Shown: positions 44,632 through 53,480 of the stretch, piece after piece | Layout: each line of letters begins with the position of its first letter | Numbering within the stretch: position 1 is the first letter of the stretch | From: Devosia sp. | GTDB taxonomy: Bacteria; Pseudomonadota; Alphaproteobacteria; Rhizobiales; Devosiaceae | Direction: 5' to 3' | NCBI RefSeq assembly: GCF_025809055.1 | Contig: NZ_CP075529.1 | Location: 1,488,001-1,552,000 of the forward strand | Length of the DNA stretch: 64,000 bases | Notes under the pieces: model-generated | Database searches by the model: none | The model's input: only the letters and a program-made list of their open reading frames with translations | What the model was told of the DNA's origin: nothing | Translations under genes and position numbers: made by a program

Positions 44632-46173
44632 TCAATCCATGCCTTGCACGATGTCCAGAAACTGCCGGTGCCCCAGCGCCTGCCGGGCGGCGGCGCGGTA
44701 TTCGGTCACCAGCCCGTCAAAAGTCTTTTGGGCAAATCGGCGAAGGGCCGGATCGGCCTCCATTTCGCGCCGGGCCACCTGCTGGTCGAGCAGGCCCAGG
44801 CCATTGAGCACCGGATAGTGCAATTGCGTTTCGATATGCGGCAGGCCGCCGAGATAACTGGGAAAATGCTCGTGGCGTGGCATTTCGGTTTTCCAGCGCT
44901 CAAGCCGTTGGCGCGTCTCGGGATGGATGCGATTGGCCCGCACTTCCCGCCAGAACGGCGTGTCGTCGCGCTCGGTCACGTAATGCGTGTTGACGAAGGT
45001 GCGGAAATCATCGACCTGCCGGCCGACCCGGGCATTGTAGTCATCACGCGCCGCCGGGGTGATCCGCCCCGGCATGTCCATATAGCGCTGGGCGAACAAC
45101 ATCATCTGCACGATGGTGCCGTGAATAGACGTGGATTCGAGCGGCTCGAGGAAACTCGAACTCAGGCCGACCGCCACGCAATTGCCGATCCAGGCCTTTT
45201 CCAGCCGGCCGATCTGGAAACGGATATCGCCCCGGACTTCGATCTCGTGCCCCAGCACGCGTTCGACCTCCTCCTTGGCCTGTTCGGGCGTCGAAAATTC
45301 GTCGGAATAGACATAGCCGCAGCCATAGCGTGTCCGCGTCGGGATCTGCCACATCCAACCCGCGCTCTGCGCCCAGGCCCGGGTGTAAATGGCCAGTTCC
45401 TCGCCGGGCTTCACATCCACCCAGAACGGCAATGCCCGGTTGACCGGCAATTCATGGGCATAGGACACCCAGGGCGCCTCCAGCGCCTTGACGATGATCT
45501 GCTTGCGAAAGCCCGTCGCATCGATGAAGAAATCGCCCTCGAGCCTTTGATTGTCATCGAGCACCAAAGCCGCGATATCGCCGGTCTCCCCGTCCCTTTC
45601 GACGCCGGCAACCATCGCATCGACCTTTTCGACGCCGCGGGACTTGGACGCGAAGAACTTGCCCACCAGGGCCTGGTCGAAGTGATAGGCGTGGTGAAAC
45701 GGCCCGAGCGGGATCAGCGAGCCGTCCGGCTTTTGGGCATAGGGCGCCTTCTTCTGCTCCAGAAGGTGCTGGAACAGATGCATCTCCTGAACCGGCCTTC
45801 CGGCCGCCACCGCATAGACGTTGAGATAGTCGCTCGGCGCGCCGGGCGGCGCCTGCACCACCTGGTGCGGATCGTCGATCGGCCCGTAATAGGTAAAGCC
45901 CTTGCGGCGCCAGTCCTCGTGCCGGATCCCGAGCTTGAAACTGGCATCGGTCTTGCGGAAGAATTCGAACTCGTCGATGCCGAAATGCTTGAGCAGGACG
46001 CGGAACGCCGCCGTCGTCGCTTCGCCCACGCCAACAGTAGGAATACGCGAGCTTTCAACGACGGAAATACGGATGTTCAGCCCGCGGCGCCGGGCCTCAT
46101 CCTGAATAATGAACGCCGCAATCCATCCGGCAGTCCCCCCGCCGACGATGACGAAATGCGCAGGTTTGTCCAC
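44632..46173 (-). CDS. Flavin-dependent tryptophan halogenase family protein
   Basis: A 513-residue protein that fits PrnA-type halogenases. These oxidise halide through FADH2 and O2 and halogenate an aromatic substrate. The FAD motif is VGGGTAGW at residues 10-17. The active-site Lys lies in [12 protein letters not shown], the halogenase signature WxWxIP is present as WMWQIP, and the catalytic Glu region reads [11 protein letters not shown]. All key residues are kept, so activity is plausible. No flavin reductase, NRPS or TonB receptor gene is adjacent. It follows a GH4 gene on the same strand, but a terminator lies between them. The substrate could be tryptophan or a peptide, and is unknown. 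Confidence 0.9.
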   Translation of the reverse strand: MDKPAHFVIVGGGTAGWIAAFIIQDEARRRGLNIRISVVESSRIPTVGVGEATTAAFRVLLKHFGIDEFEFFRKTDASFKLGIRHEDWRRKGFTYYGPIDDPHQVVQAPPGAPSDYLNVYAVAAGRPVQEMHLFQHLLEQKKAPYAQKPDGSLIPLGPFHHAYHFDQALVGKFFASKSRGVEKVDAMVAGVERDGETGDIAALVLDDNQRLEGDFFIDATGFRKQIIVKALEAPWVSYAHELPVNRALPFWVDVKPGEELAIYTRAWAQSAGWMWQIPTRTRYGCGYVYSDEFSTPEQAKEEVERVLGHEIEVRGDIRFQIGRLEKAWIGNCVAVGLSSSFLEPLESTSIHGTIVQMMLFAQRYMDMPGRITPAARDDYNARVGRQVDDFRTFVNTHYVTERDDTPFWREVRANRIHPETRQRLERWKTEMPRHEHFPSYLGGLPHIETQLHYPVLNGLGLLDQQVARREMEADPALRRFAQKTFDGLVTEYRAAARQALGHRQFLDIVQGMD

Positions 46174-46312
46174 ACGCCAGTCCTCCCCAAGGCCACGCTA
46201 TTTGGCAGAAGGAGCGCCGACAAGACTATCTGTGAAAACCGGAAGAAATGCCTGGACAGCCGAATGACGGCGCGCGCCGAGCCGCCAAGCAGGGCGGCGC
46301 AAGGGCCGCACA

Positions 46313-46345
46313 AGGAAAACGGCCCCAGCTTTCGCCGGGGCCGCA
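46313..46345 (-). terminator. Terminator after second GH4 gene
   Basis: CGGCCCC and GGGGCCG form a 7-bp stem with a 10-base loop, followed on the minus strand by TTTT. Confidence 0.7.
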
Positions 46346-46381
46346 GGTGACGCTCGGGAGGTCGCGTCGGATTAGATGGGC

Positions 46382-47836
46382 CTAGTGGTGGGCATTGCCC
46401 AATTCGCGCAGTTCTTCGACCGGGCGCACGCGCTTGCGGGCGGCGCCTTCCCACTCGCGGGTCTTGACCGTGGACTTGGCCAGCCGCTCCTTGGCGGCCG
46501 GGACGGCGTCGGCATATTGCGGCAGCCACTGCGCCTGGGCGACAACCATCTCATCCACCAGCGCCCAGACCTCGTCCGGCGTGCAGATGGCCCCAACCAG
46601 CGGATCATGCAACACCGCGAGTTTCAGCATGTCGATATCGCCGGCCATGGCGGCTTCGACGGACATCCGCTGCACTGAAACCGACACCGAACAGGTCGCG
46701 GCGCAGGCCGTGGGCAGGGTGATGCCCTCGATCATGTTGATGCCGAAGCGATCGACATAGCCGGGGCTCTCGATGATCGCGTCGTCGGGCAGGTTGGTGA
46801 TGATCCCGTTATTGCGGGTGTTGAAATGGCCGCGATAGACCCGGCCGGTCTCGATGGCCTCGATGATGTAGCTGGCATGTTCGCTGGTGCGCTTGTATTC
46901 GCTCAACGGCTTGGCCGCTTCCTCGCGGAACACGGGGAAATCCGTCTCGAACCAGTTCCGGCGCTCGGTCGAGTAGCGCAGGTAACCGCCGGTCTCGCCG
47001 TGGATCCAGTGGCTCATGTCGATCCAGCGATTGATCTCGTCAGGACGCTTGCGATACCAGGGCAGGTACTCGCTCAGGTGTCCATTGCTCTCGGTCGAAT
47101 AGACGCCGAAACGCTTGAGCACATCGATGCGGACCTTCTCGGTCTTTGAATAGACCGGGTGCGCCTCGAAGCCGGCGATCAACTCTTCCTTCTCGATCCT
47201 GCGGCCCTTGGCGCGGATGTCGATATACCAGGTCTGGTGATTGATGCCCGAGCAGACATAGTCGAGCTCGTCGTCGGTGACCCCCAGCACTTCGGCGATC
47301 TGGTGCGCGCCGTGCTGCACGCCGTGGCAGAGGCCCACGACATTGACCCCACCATATTTCTGGGCGGCCCAGGTATTCATAGCCATGGGGTTGGCATAGT
47401 TGAGGAACAAGGCGCCCGGCTCGGCCACTTCCCTGATATCCTTGCAGAAATCGAGGATCACCGGAATGTTGCGCTGGCCATACATGATGCCGCCGGCGCA
47501 GATGGTGTCGCCGACGCACTGGTCGACACCGTATTTCAGCGGAATGTTCACATCGGTGGCAAAAGCCTCGAGCCCCCCGACGCGAACGCAGGACATGATG
47601 TAGCGCGCACCGGTAAGGGCGGCGCGGCGATCGGTGGTCGCGGTGACCTTGGCCGGCAGCTTGTTCACCGAGACAATGGTCTCGATGATCTGCTTCACCA
47701 TGTCGAGATTGTGCGCGTTGATATCGGTCAACGCGAACTCGCAATCGGCGAATTCGGGCACTTTCAACAGATCGGAAATCAGGGTCTTGGTGAACCCGAC
47801 CGATCCGGCGCCGATGACTGTAACCTTGAAGGACAT
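46382..47836 (-). CDS. Second GH4 family glycosidase
   Basis: A 484-residue GH4 enzyme, paralogous to the melA gene in this window. The NAD motif is VIGAGSVGFT, the metal Cys is in VGLCHGVQHG and the His in SGINHQTWY; NPMAMNTW is conserved. GLCHGVQ rather than GLCHSVQ and a C-terminal tail of about 30 basic residues suggest another substrate (alpha-galactoside, alpha-glucoside or galacturonide). GGGGAGA precedes the ATG at 47836. A divergent AraC gene is 87 bp away. No transporter gene accompanies it. Confidence 0.88.
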   Translation of the reverse strand: MSFKVTVIGAGSVGFTKTLISDLLKVPEFADCEFALTDINAHNLDMVKQIIETIVSVNKLPAKVTATTDRRAALTGARYIMSCVRVGGLEAFATDVNIPLKYGVDQCVGDTICAGGIMYGQRNIPVILDFCKDIREVAEPGALFLNYANPMAMNTWAAQKYGGVNVVGLCHGVQHGAHQIAEVLGVTDDELDYVCSGINHQTWYIDIRAKGRRIEKEELIAGFEAHPVYSKTEKVRIDVLKRFGVYSTESNGHLSEYLPWYRKRPDEINRWIDMSHWIHGETGGYLRYSTERRNWFETDFPVFREEAAKPLSEYKRTSEHASYIIEAIETGRVYRGHFNTRNNGIITNLPDDAIIESPGYVDRFGINMIEGITLPTACAATCSVSVSVQRMSVEAAMAGDIDMLKLAVLHDPLVGAICTPDEVWALVDEMVVAQAQWLPQYADAVPAAKERLAKSTVKTREWEGAARKRVRPVEELRELGNAHH

Positions 47837-47866
47837 CTGTTTCTCCCCAGCCGCATGGGCCGATTT

Positions 47867-47885
47867 CGTTAGCACATTGCTAGCG
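47867..47885. promoter_or_regulatory. Imperfect palindrome in the GH4/AraC divergent space
   Basis: CGTTAGC-ACATT-GCTAGCG is an inverted repeat with one mismatch pair in 7-bp arms. It lies 31 bp upstream of the GH4 start codon and 39 bp before the AraC start, a fitting site for a shared regulator. Confidence 0.4.
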
Positions 47886-47923
47886 TTTTCGCTCTGGCGG
47901 GTGTAGAGAAAGCTTGTGCCAAT

Positions 47924-48802
47924 GTGGGTAATTTTGTGCTCAGTCAGCTTCTCCAGCACGGTCACGACATCCGGCGGCTCACCCTGTCGCGCAGCGCCGC
48001 GCCACTGCACTGCATGGCCGTGAGCGCCGGCTACGAACAGCGCATGAACGAGGTCTATTCCTGGGACGGCACCAAGCGCGGCTCGGCCCCGTTCCTAGTT
48101 ATCCAGCACACCACGTTCGGCGAGGGGCGGCTCGATTATGGCGGCGCCCAATACAGGCTGTCGCCCGGCCAGACCATGATCGTCACCACGCCCCACGCCC
48201 ATCGCTACTGGCTGGAACGGGGTGGGCACTGGGAGTATTTCTGGCTGCTGCTCAATGGCCGTGAGGCCCTGCGGCTGGCCCGGGAAATCCTCGACGGCGC
48301 CGGACCGGTCGTGACGCTGGAAGCCGACCTTGTCGACCGCCTCGCCGCAGCTTGCCTGTCGGTTCTGACCGGCGCGGAGCTGACACCGGGCGCGGCATCG
48401 GTCGCCGCCTATTCGGCCATGACCGCGCTCCATGACGGCACCTTCGGCACGAAACCGGCGCCGGAAACGCCCGTGCCCGCCGCCCTGGCGCGCGTCGTCG
48501 CCCACATCGAGGCGCACCTTGCCGGCAATCTGCAAGTGGGGCATCTGGCCGACATTGCCGAGATGAGCCGCGCCCACTTCGTTCGCAGCTTCTCGGCGGC
48601 AATGGGCACAAGCCCCTCCGAATTCGTCATGACCCGTCGGCTGGAACGGGTCGAGCGCCTGCTATTGGCGACGGAGATGACGGTGGGCGACATTGCCGGG
48701 CTGACCGGCTTTGCCGATGGCAATTACCTCGCCAAGAGCTTTCGCCGCCAGCGCGGGCTGGCGCCGCTGGCCTTTCGCGCCACGCGGTTGGAATCGGGTT
48801 GA
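47924..48802 (+). CDS. AraC-family transcriptional regulator
   Basis: A 292-residue regulator beginning at a GTG. The N-terminal sensing half includes YRLSPGQTMIVTTPHAHRYW and the DNA-binding half has LQVGHLADIAEMSRAHFVRS and MTVGDIAGLTGFADGNYLAK, then FRRQRGLAPLAFR. It is divergent from the second GH4 gene and probably controls it. No ATG fits the frame near position 47924; another GTG 12 bases on is an alternative. Confidence 0.85.
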   Translation: MGNFVLSQLLQHGHDIRRLTLSRSAAPLHCMAVSAGYEQRMNEVYSWDGTKRGSAPFLVIQHTTFGEGRLDYGGAQYRLSPGQTMIVTTPHAHRYWLERGGHWEYFWLLLNGREALRLAREILDGAGPVVTLEADLVDRLAAACLSVLTGAELTPGAASVAAYSAMTALHDGTFGTKPAPETPVPAALARVVAHIEAHLAGNLQVGHLADIAEMSRAHFVRSFSAAMGTSPSEFVMTRRLERVERLLLATEMTVGDIAGLTGFADGNYLAKSFRRQRGLAPLAFRATRLESG

Positions 48803-48894
48803 TCCTGGACAAGGCCGGCGGCATCTCTGGCCGATGCAAACTTGCCCGGATGGACAAGGCATGCGAGAAGCAGGTTGACGTATAGGGCAAGCAA

Positions 48895-49374
48895 ATGACC
48901 AATCCAGTCACCAAGGACCGTCGCCATTTTGAGGATCTCGCCGTCGGCGAGACCATCGACCTGGGCCACACCACCGTCAGCAAGGACATGATCGTCACCT
49001 TCGCACGCGAATTCGATCCGTTCCCGTTTCACCTCGATGAGAAAGCCGCCAAGGAGAGCCTGCTCGGCGGCCTGGCCTCCTCGGGCTGGCAAACCGGCGC
49101 GCTGAGCCTGCGGATGCTGGTCGACAGGTTCCTGTCCACGATAGCGTCCTGTGGCGGCCTCGGCTTCCGCGATCTCAAATGGAAAACCCCGGTCATGGTC
49201 GGCGACACAATCGGCGGCACCGTGACCATTGCAGAGTTGCGGCGATCCTCCAGCCATCCGCACTGGGGCATTGTCACGCTCGATTTCGATGTCCGCAATC
49301 AGAAGAACCAGCCGGTGCTGACCATGCGCCTGGCCAATCTGGTCGAGTGCCGCCACGCGGAGGACGCCGCATGA
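48895..49374 (+). CDS. MaoC-like hot-dog dehydratase
   Basis: A 159-residue MaoC-type protein. The (R)-hydratase 2 catalytic motif is present as FAREFDPFPFHLDE (Asp and His), followed by GGLASSGWQTG and the hot-dog core. Such enzymes hydrate enoyl-CoA esters. It overlaps the next MaoC gene by four bases, so the two probably form a heteromer or a tandem pathway step. The substrate is unknown. Confidence 0.88.
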   Translation: MTNPVTKDRRHFEDLAVGETIDLGHTTVSKDMIVTFAREFDPFPFHLDEKAAKESLLGGLASSGWQTGALSLRMLVDRFLSTIASCGGLGFRDLKWKTPVMVGDTIGGTVTIAELRRSSSHPHWGIVTLDFDVRNQKNQPVLTMRLANLVECRHAEDAA

Positions 49375-49928
49375 CCCGCTGGTTCGAAGACATCATCATC
49401 GACGAGGCCTTTCCCCTGGGAAGCCACACTTTTACCGAAGCGGAAATCATCCGCTTCGCCACGCTCTATGATCCGCAATATTTCCACACCGATCCGGAAC
49501 TGGCCCGCCAGAGCCACTTTGGCGGCCTGATCGCTTCGGGCTGGCACACGGTCAGCGTTGGTCACCGCAAGATGGTGGATGCCCTCTTTGCCGAGGAAGA
49601 ACGCCTGCGCGGCCTGGGCCAGGAACCGGGCGTCTCCGGTCCCTCCCCCGGGGTCAACTCCATGGACTTCAAGGCGCCGGTTCGCCCGGGCGATACCGTG
49701 ACCTACGAATTGGTGGTCACCGGCAAGCGGCCTTCCAATTCCATTCCGGGCTGGGGCCTGCTGTTCAACCGCCTGACGGCCGTCAATCAGCATGGTGAAC
49801 TCGTCTATCGGTCAGACCTGGTCGGCTTCTCGAAATTGCGGGACTACCGCATGCCGCTGAAGCTCCGGCTGTTGCTCGCGCTCACCAGACTGCCGCTGAT
49901 CGGTCCGCGCATCGCTGGCAAGGCTTGA
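49371..49928 (+). CDS. MaoC-like hot-dog dehydratase, partner
   Basis: A 185-residue relative of the preceding gene with its own catalytic motif (FATLYDPQYFHTDP), then GGLIASGWHTVS and FKAPVRPGDTVTYE. Both copies keep the Asp and His, so neither looks like a dead subunit. The C-terminal tail is hydrophobic (LKLRLLLALTRLPLIG) and may bind membranes or a partner. Translation is coupled by ATGA. Confidence 0.88.
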   Translation: MTRWFEDIIIDEAFPLGSHTFTEAEIIRFATLYDPQYFHTDPELARQSHFGGLIASGWHTVSVGHRKMVDALFAEEERLRGLGQEPGVSGPSPGVNSMDFKAPVRPGDTVTYELVVTGKRPSNSIPGWGLLFNRLTAVNQHGELVYRSDLVGFSKLRDYRMPLKLRLLLALTRLPLIGPRIAGKA

Positions 49929-49959
49929 AACCGCGCAAGGGGCCCGGCACTCTGCATTC

Positions 49960-50304
49960 ATGCGCCGATTCGCCCTTTGCCTTGCCCTGACCGTCCTTTC
50001 CGCCACGCCGGGCTTTGCCCAGGCTTTTCAGGGCAATTGGAGTTGCCGCGACGCGACCACCAATCGCGCCGGCATCCTGACCATATATGGCCAGGTCTAT
50101 GGCTGGGCTTCGCGCGCGTCCAATGATCCCAATTCCGGCACGGGCACCATCACGCCCTACCAGGACGGCGTCGGTTTCAACGACGGCAATTTCCGCGCCA
50201 ATGGAGGCATCCAGGCCGGCCGGCTGATCAACGACCAGACCTATGGCATGGCCATGCAACTGGAAACCGCCGACGCCATCGTCATGCTGTGCAATCCGCG
50301 GTGA
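49960..50304 (+). CDS. Small secreted hypothetical protein
   Basis: A 114-residue protein with a clear signal peptide (MRRFALCLALTVLSATPGFA, cleavage near residue 21). The mature part begins FQGNWSCRD and has a second Cys near the end (VMLCNP), suggesting one disulfide and a small beta-rich domain. The segments GTITPYQDGVGFNDGNFR and LINDQTYGMAMQLE are unlike any family I recognise. It follows the MaoC pair. Confidence 0.75.
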   Translation: MRRFALCLALTVLSATPGFAQAFQGNWSCRDATTNRAGILTIYGQVYGWASRASNDPNSGTGTITPYQDGVGFNDGNFRANGGIQAGRLINDQTYGMAMQLETADAIVMLCNPR

Positions 50305-50367
50305 GGGTGCTTGTCCGGGTGGAGTGACTGACCCCCGAACCCTTTCAGCCATGACCTGACCGATCGG

Positions 50368-50545
50368 CTCCATCGCCCCCTCGCCCCTCAGGGGAGAGGG
50401 CTGGGGTGAGGGGTGAAAGCTTCTCGGCAAGAACGCGACGGTGAACCCCTCATCCGGCGCTTCGCGCCACCCCGGATCAAGTCCGGGGCAGGCTCTTCTC
50501 CCCTCAGGGGAGAAGGGAAAGGCTCCGCCGTTTCCCTCCAATCGT
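50368..50545. repeat. GC hairpin repeat carrying a 24-nt insert
   Basis: A copy of the 150-bp family with an extra palindromic module CCCGGATCAAGTCCGGGGCA (50471-50494 with its end). It sits exactly where the copy at 15986 also has it, and the copies at 17772 and 29644 lack it. Confidence 0.8.
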
Positions 50546-50554
50546 GAAGCGCGA

Positions 50555-51052
50555 CTAGCGCTTGAGGTCCGGCAAGAACGCGGCAATTTCCGGCGCGTCG
50601 AACACCGACCGAGCCGCTTCTGCTGCCGCTTCATATTCCGGAAACGCGCCCAGGTCTTCCGGCGGCAGCACCAGCGCGCCATCGCAGAACAGATAGAAAT
50701 CCGTCTCCTTGCGCACCAGCGCCGAGCCTTCGAGGTAGATCGGCACCGAATAGACATAGCGGGTCTGGGTCACGCCATAGGCCGCCGGTGACTGAACCAC
50801 GAGTTGCGTTTCCTGGCGGCCCATTTCGCCATAGTCGATGCGCGCCACCAGCCGGGCCCGGCCCTGCTTGTGCCACACCTGCCACTCCCCGCCTTCGGTC
50901 GACTGGATGTCCAAAGTCTCGATGGTCTCGTCCGGGTCGGACGGCAGGGACTGCTCAAGCCGGCTGTAAAGCTCGGGCGTGCAGGCCACGGCCGGCGAAA
51001 CGAGGGCCAGTGACATGAGGGATGCGGTGGTGGCGGCGCGAAGCGTGCACAT
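50555..51052 (-). CDS. Secreted hypothetical protein
   Basis: A 165-residue protein with a signal peptide (ATTASLMSLALVSPAVA, cleavage near residue 23). The mature part has two Cys (ACTPELY and LFCDGAL) and alternates hydrophobic strands with polar turns (QVWHKQGRARLVARIDYGEM and YVYSVPIYLEGS). I recognise no family. It stands between a hairpin repeat and the divergent TerC gene, and is read alone. Confidence 0.75.
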   Translation of the reverse strand: MCTLRAATTASLMSLALVSPAVACTPELYSRLEQSLPSDPDETIETLDIQSTEGGEWQVWHKQGRARLVARIDYGEMGRQETQLVVQSPAAYGVTQTRYVYSVPIYLEGSALVRKETDFYLFCDGALVLPPEDLGAFPEYEAAAEAARSVFDAPEIAAFLPDLKR

Positions 51053-51187
51053 GGGCGGACGCTAGATCACTGCGCAGACCGGAGCAATCCCTCCAGATTT
51101 GACCGGTTGAAGCCGCCTCAGCCCAATGTTCAATGCGGACCAAACAGGCGGGGGCTTGAATTTCTCCGCAGTTTCGCGCATTTTCAT

Positions 51188-51228
51188 GGGGCAGTGCCGG
51201 GCCCCTCTGGTCGTAGCCCCTTGCTACG
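51188..51228 (+). other. Two hairpins upstream of terC
   Basis: GGGGC/GCCCC (51188-51205) and CGTAGC/GCTACG (51212-51228) form two consecutive stem-loops 46 bp before the terC start. They might structure its 5' untranslated region. They do not match the yybP-ykoY manganese riboswitch consensus as I know it. Confidence 0.4.
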
Positions 51229-51273
51229 GCGATGTCGGAACTGCTCCAAAACTCACATGGAGAAGGTCCGGCG

Positions 51274-52293
51274 ATGGAATCGCTTCTTGCCGCCCTATCG
51301 GGCGATTTTCTTGGTACACCCATCTATTTCTGGGTCGCGTTTATCGCGATCGTTATCGGCCTGCTTGTTTTCGACCTCGGCATCCTGCACCGCGATGAGC
51401 ACGAGATCGAAGCCAAGGAGAGCCTGCTGCTCTATGGCTTCTATGTGCTGATTGCCCTGGCCTTCGGTACCTGGGTCTGGTTCAGCCGCGGCGCCGAGTC
51501 GGGGCTGGAATTTTTCACCGGCTACCTGATCGAGCAATCCCTGGCGATGGACAACATGTTCGTCATCGCCACCATCTTCGGCTTCCTGGGCATCCCCCGG
51601 CTCTATCAGCACCGGGTGCTGTTCTGGGGCATTCTCGGCGTGATCCTGTTCCGGGCAGTGCTGATCGGCGTGGGCGCGGCTCTCGTCAACAACTTCAACT
51701 GGATCCTGTTCCTGTTCGGCGCCTTCCTGGTGTTCACCGGCATCCGCATGTTCTCCCATTCCGACGACGAGCCGGACATGGAGAGCAACAAGATCCTGAT
51801 CTTCCTGCGCAAGCACTTCCGCATCACCAACAAGCTGCATGGCCGCAATTTTACGGTCAAGGAGCCTGATCCCAAGACCGGCAAGATCGTCACCTGGCTG
51901 ACGCCGCTGGCCGTGGCCCTGATCATGGTCGAGATCGTCGACCTGATCTTTGCGGTGGATTCGGTGCCGGCCGTCTTCGCGGTGACGCAGGACACCTTCA
52001 TCGTCTATACCTCCAATATCTTCGCCATCCTGGGCCTGCGCGCGCTCTACTTCGCACTGGCGGCTGCCATGAACCGCTTCCGCTACCTGCAGATCTCCCT
52101 GGCGATCATCCTGGTGCTGATCGGCATCAAGATCTTCCTCGTGCCGCTGCATATCCACATCGACACCCTGCTCTCGCTGGTGGTGACCATCTCCATCCTG
52201 GCCGGCGGCGTGTTGTACTCGCTGTGGAAGACCCGCAACGAGCCCAATATCAGCGCCGAAGACAAGCCCGAGACCGGCCAGCTCGAGCCGTAA
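51274..52293 (+). CDS. TerC/Alx-family membrane transporter
   Basis: A 339-residue inner-membrane protein with about nine helices. The acidic family motifs are intact: FDLGILHRDEHEI, YLIEQSLAMDNMFVI, and VEIVDLIFAVDSVPAVFAVT. This is the Alx branch, linked to manganese export and metal stress, and the Asp residues in the helices are the probable metal ligands. The ATG at 51274 is preferred over one at 51232, with AGAAGG before it. A good terminator follows. Confidence 0.92.
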   Translation: MESLLAALSGDFLGTPIYFWVAFIAIVIGLLVFDLGILHRDEHEIEAKESLLLYGFYVLIALAFGTWVWFSRGAESGLEFFTGYLIEQSLAMDNMFVIATIFGFLGIPRLYQHRVLFWGILGVILFRAVLIGVGAALVNNFNWILFLFGAFLVFTGIRMFSHSDDEPDMESNKILIFLRKHFRITNKLHGRNFTVKEPDPKTGKIVTWLTPLAVALIMVEIVDLIFAVDSVPAVFAVTQDTFIVYTSNIFAILGLRALYFALAAAMNRFRYLQISLAIILVLIGIKIFLVPLHIHIDTLLSLVVTISILAGGVLYSLWKTRNEPNISAEDKPETGQLEP

Positions 52294-52636
52294 TCGGAAC
52301 GCCTCAAATCGAACGCGGAAAGGCCGGCGGTTGACGCCGGCCTTTCTTTTTGCCTATCTTCCGGCACCAAACCGGAGGTTTCGCACCCGAAATGATCTGA
52401 GAACTCGCACAGGACGCCGCAACCCCTTCCGCTCCACGCCAGGCGTGTGACCGGATCGTGCTGGCTGCGTGGTTTGGCGAGATCGATCGATCAGTGGTGT
52501 GCCCGAACTAGCTTCGGCCCTCCTGGCTCCCCCGCATCCCGGCGTCCTACCCAAAACCGCTTCATCGCGCGGCCGCGCCGCGCATTGCCCGTTCCAGCCA
52601 GCCCGCGCCATCCGCGCCGGGCGGAGAGGATGTCTC
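52294..52636. other. 343-bp intergenic region
   Basis: It contains the terC terminator at its start and the ribosome binding site of the next small gene at its end. I see no other element. Confidence 0.6.
52319..52352 (+). terminator. Terminator of terC
   Basis: AAAGGCCGGCG and CGCCGGCCTTT pair perfectly over a 5-base loop and run into CTTTTT. Confidence 0.9.
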
Positions 52637-52813
52637 ATGCCCAAAAATCAGTTCCAGCGCCCGACCCAGGTCAAGCACACAAGCAACGTGCCTCGCCATG
52701 GCGCGCCCCAACCCGAACCGAGGAAGGACCCGCGAAAAGGCCCCCAACCTGTGCCGGGCGCCGCGCCCCTGCCCTCCCTTGATGCGTTGATGGCCAAGCT
52801 GCAGCGCAACTGA
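52637..52813 (+). CDS. Small basic, Pro-rich hypothetical protein
   Basis: A 58-residue open frame with GGAGAGG before the ATG. It is rich in Pro, Lys, Arg and Gln (NQFQRPTQVKH, PRKDPRKGPQ) and ends in a helical SLDALMAKLQRN. It is probably disordered. Coding nature rests on the ribosome site and position only, so it may not be real. Confidence 0.5.
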   Translation: MPKNQFQRPTQVKHTSNVPRHGAPQPEPRKDPRKGPQPVPGAAPLPSLDALMAKLQRN

Positions 52814-52857
52814 ACCAGGCGGCCCCGGCTCCGGCCGGGGCCAGAAATGGAGTACAA

Positions 52858-53388
52858 ATGCAAGATCTGATCTACCACGTCGCAACCACCATGGACGGCT
52901 ACATCGCCAAGCCCGACGGCACGGTTCCTGGCTTTGCCATGACCGGAGACCACGCGGACGCCTATCAGGCGCAGCTCGCCGCCTACAGCACCATCGTGAT
53001 GGGCCGGGCCACCTATGAAATCGGCTATGCCTACGGCATGAAGCCGGGCGACCTGCCCTATGGCGACAGGCCCCACCACGTTGTTTCCCGCAATATCGCC
53101 TTGCCGGATCGCGCCAATCTGCATGTCGTGCGGAACGATGCACTGGCCACCATCGACCGCCTCAAGGCGGAGGTGGATGGGCCGATCTATCTCTGCGGTG
53201 GCGGCAAGCTCGCGGGTTTCCTGCTCGCCGAAGGGCGCATCGACGCCATCCGGCTCAAGGTCTCGCCCCTTGTCTATGGCCAGGGTATCCGCCTGTTCGA
53301 GGACTTCGACGGCGTGGGCAGCTTTACCCTGACCAGCACCGAAACCTACGAGAGCGGCGTGGTCCTGCTCGACTACAGGAAATCATGA
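52858..53388 (+). CDS. Dihydrofolate reductase-like (RibD C-terminal) protein
   Basis: A 176-residue protein of the RibD C-terminal/DHFR-like superfamily. YHVATTMDGYIAKPDG at the N-terminus, VMGRATYEIGY and YLCGGGKLAGFLL are typical of the YyaP/YwjB group, NADPH-binding reductases of unknown substrate. It opens a run of three small enzyme genes on the plus strand. AATGGAGT lies just before the ATG. Confidence 0.88.
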   Translation: MQDLIYHVATTMDGYIAKPDGTVPGFAMTGDHADAYQAQLAAYSTIVMGRATYEIGYAYGMKPGDLPYGDRPHHVVSRNIALPDRANLHVVRNDALATIDRLKAEVDGPIYLCGGGKLAGFLLAEGRIDAIRLKVSPLVYGQGIRLFEDFDGVGSFTLTSTETYESGVVLLDYRKS

Positions 53389-53480
53389 CACGGGCAGGGT
53401 CCGATGCCCGCACCGGACCCTGCACCTTTCTTGCCGCAATTGCCCGTTAACGAAATGTCAAAGGACAAAGGAGACAGGCC

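Noticed and set aside
43609..46350. A 913-codon open frame opposite ychF and the halogenase
   Set aside because: It is antisense to two well-supported genes, shows no domain, and is explained by GC-rich codon bias leaving few stops on the other strand.
44632..48802. A natural-product biosynthetic cluster around the halogenase
   Set aside because: No NRPS, PKS, RiPP, flavin reductase or tailoring genes are near; neighbours are glycosidase, regulator and ychF.
51181..51273. yybP-ykoY manganese riboswitch before terC
   Set aside because: Two hairpins are present, but the conserved loop sequences of that class could not be found.
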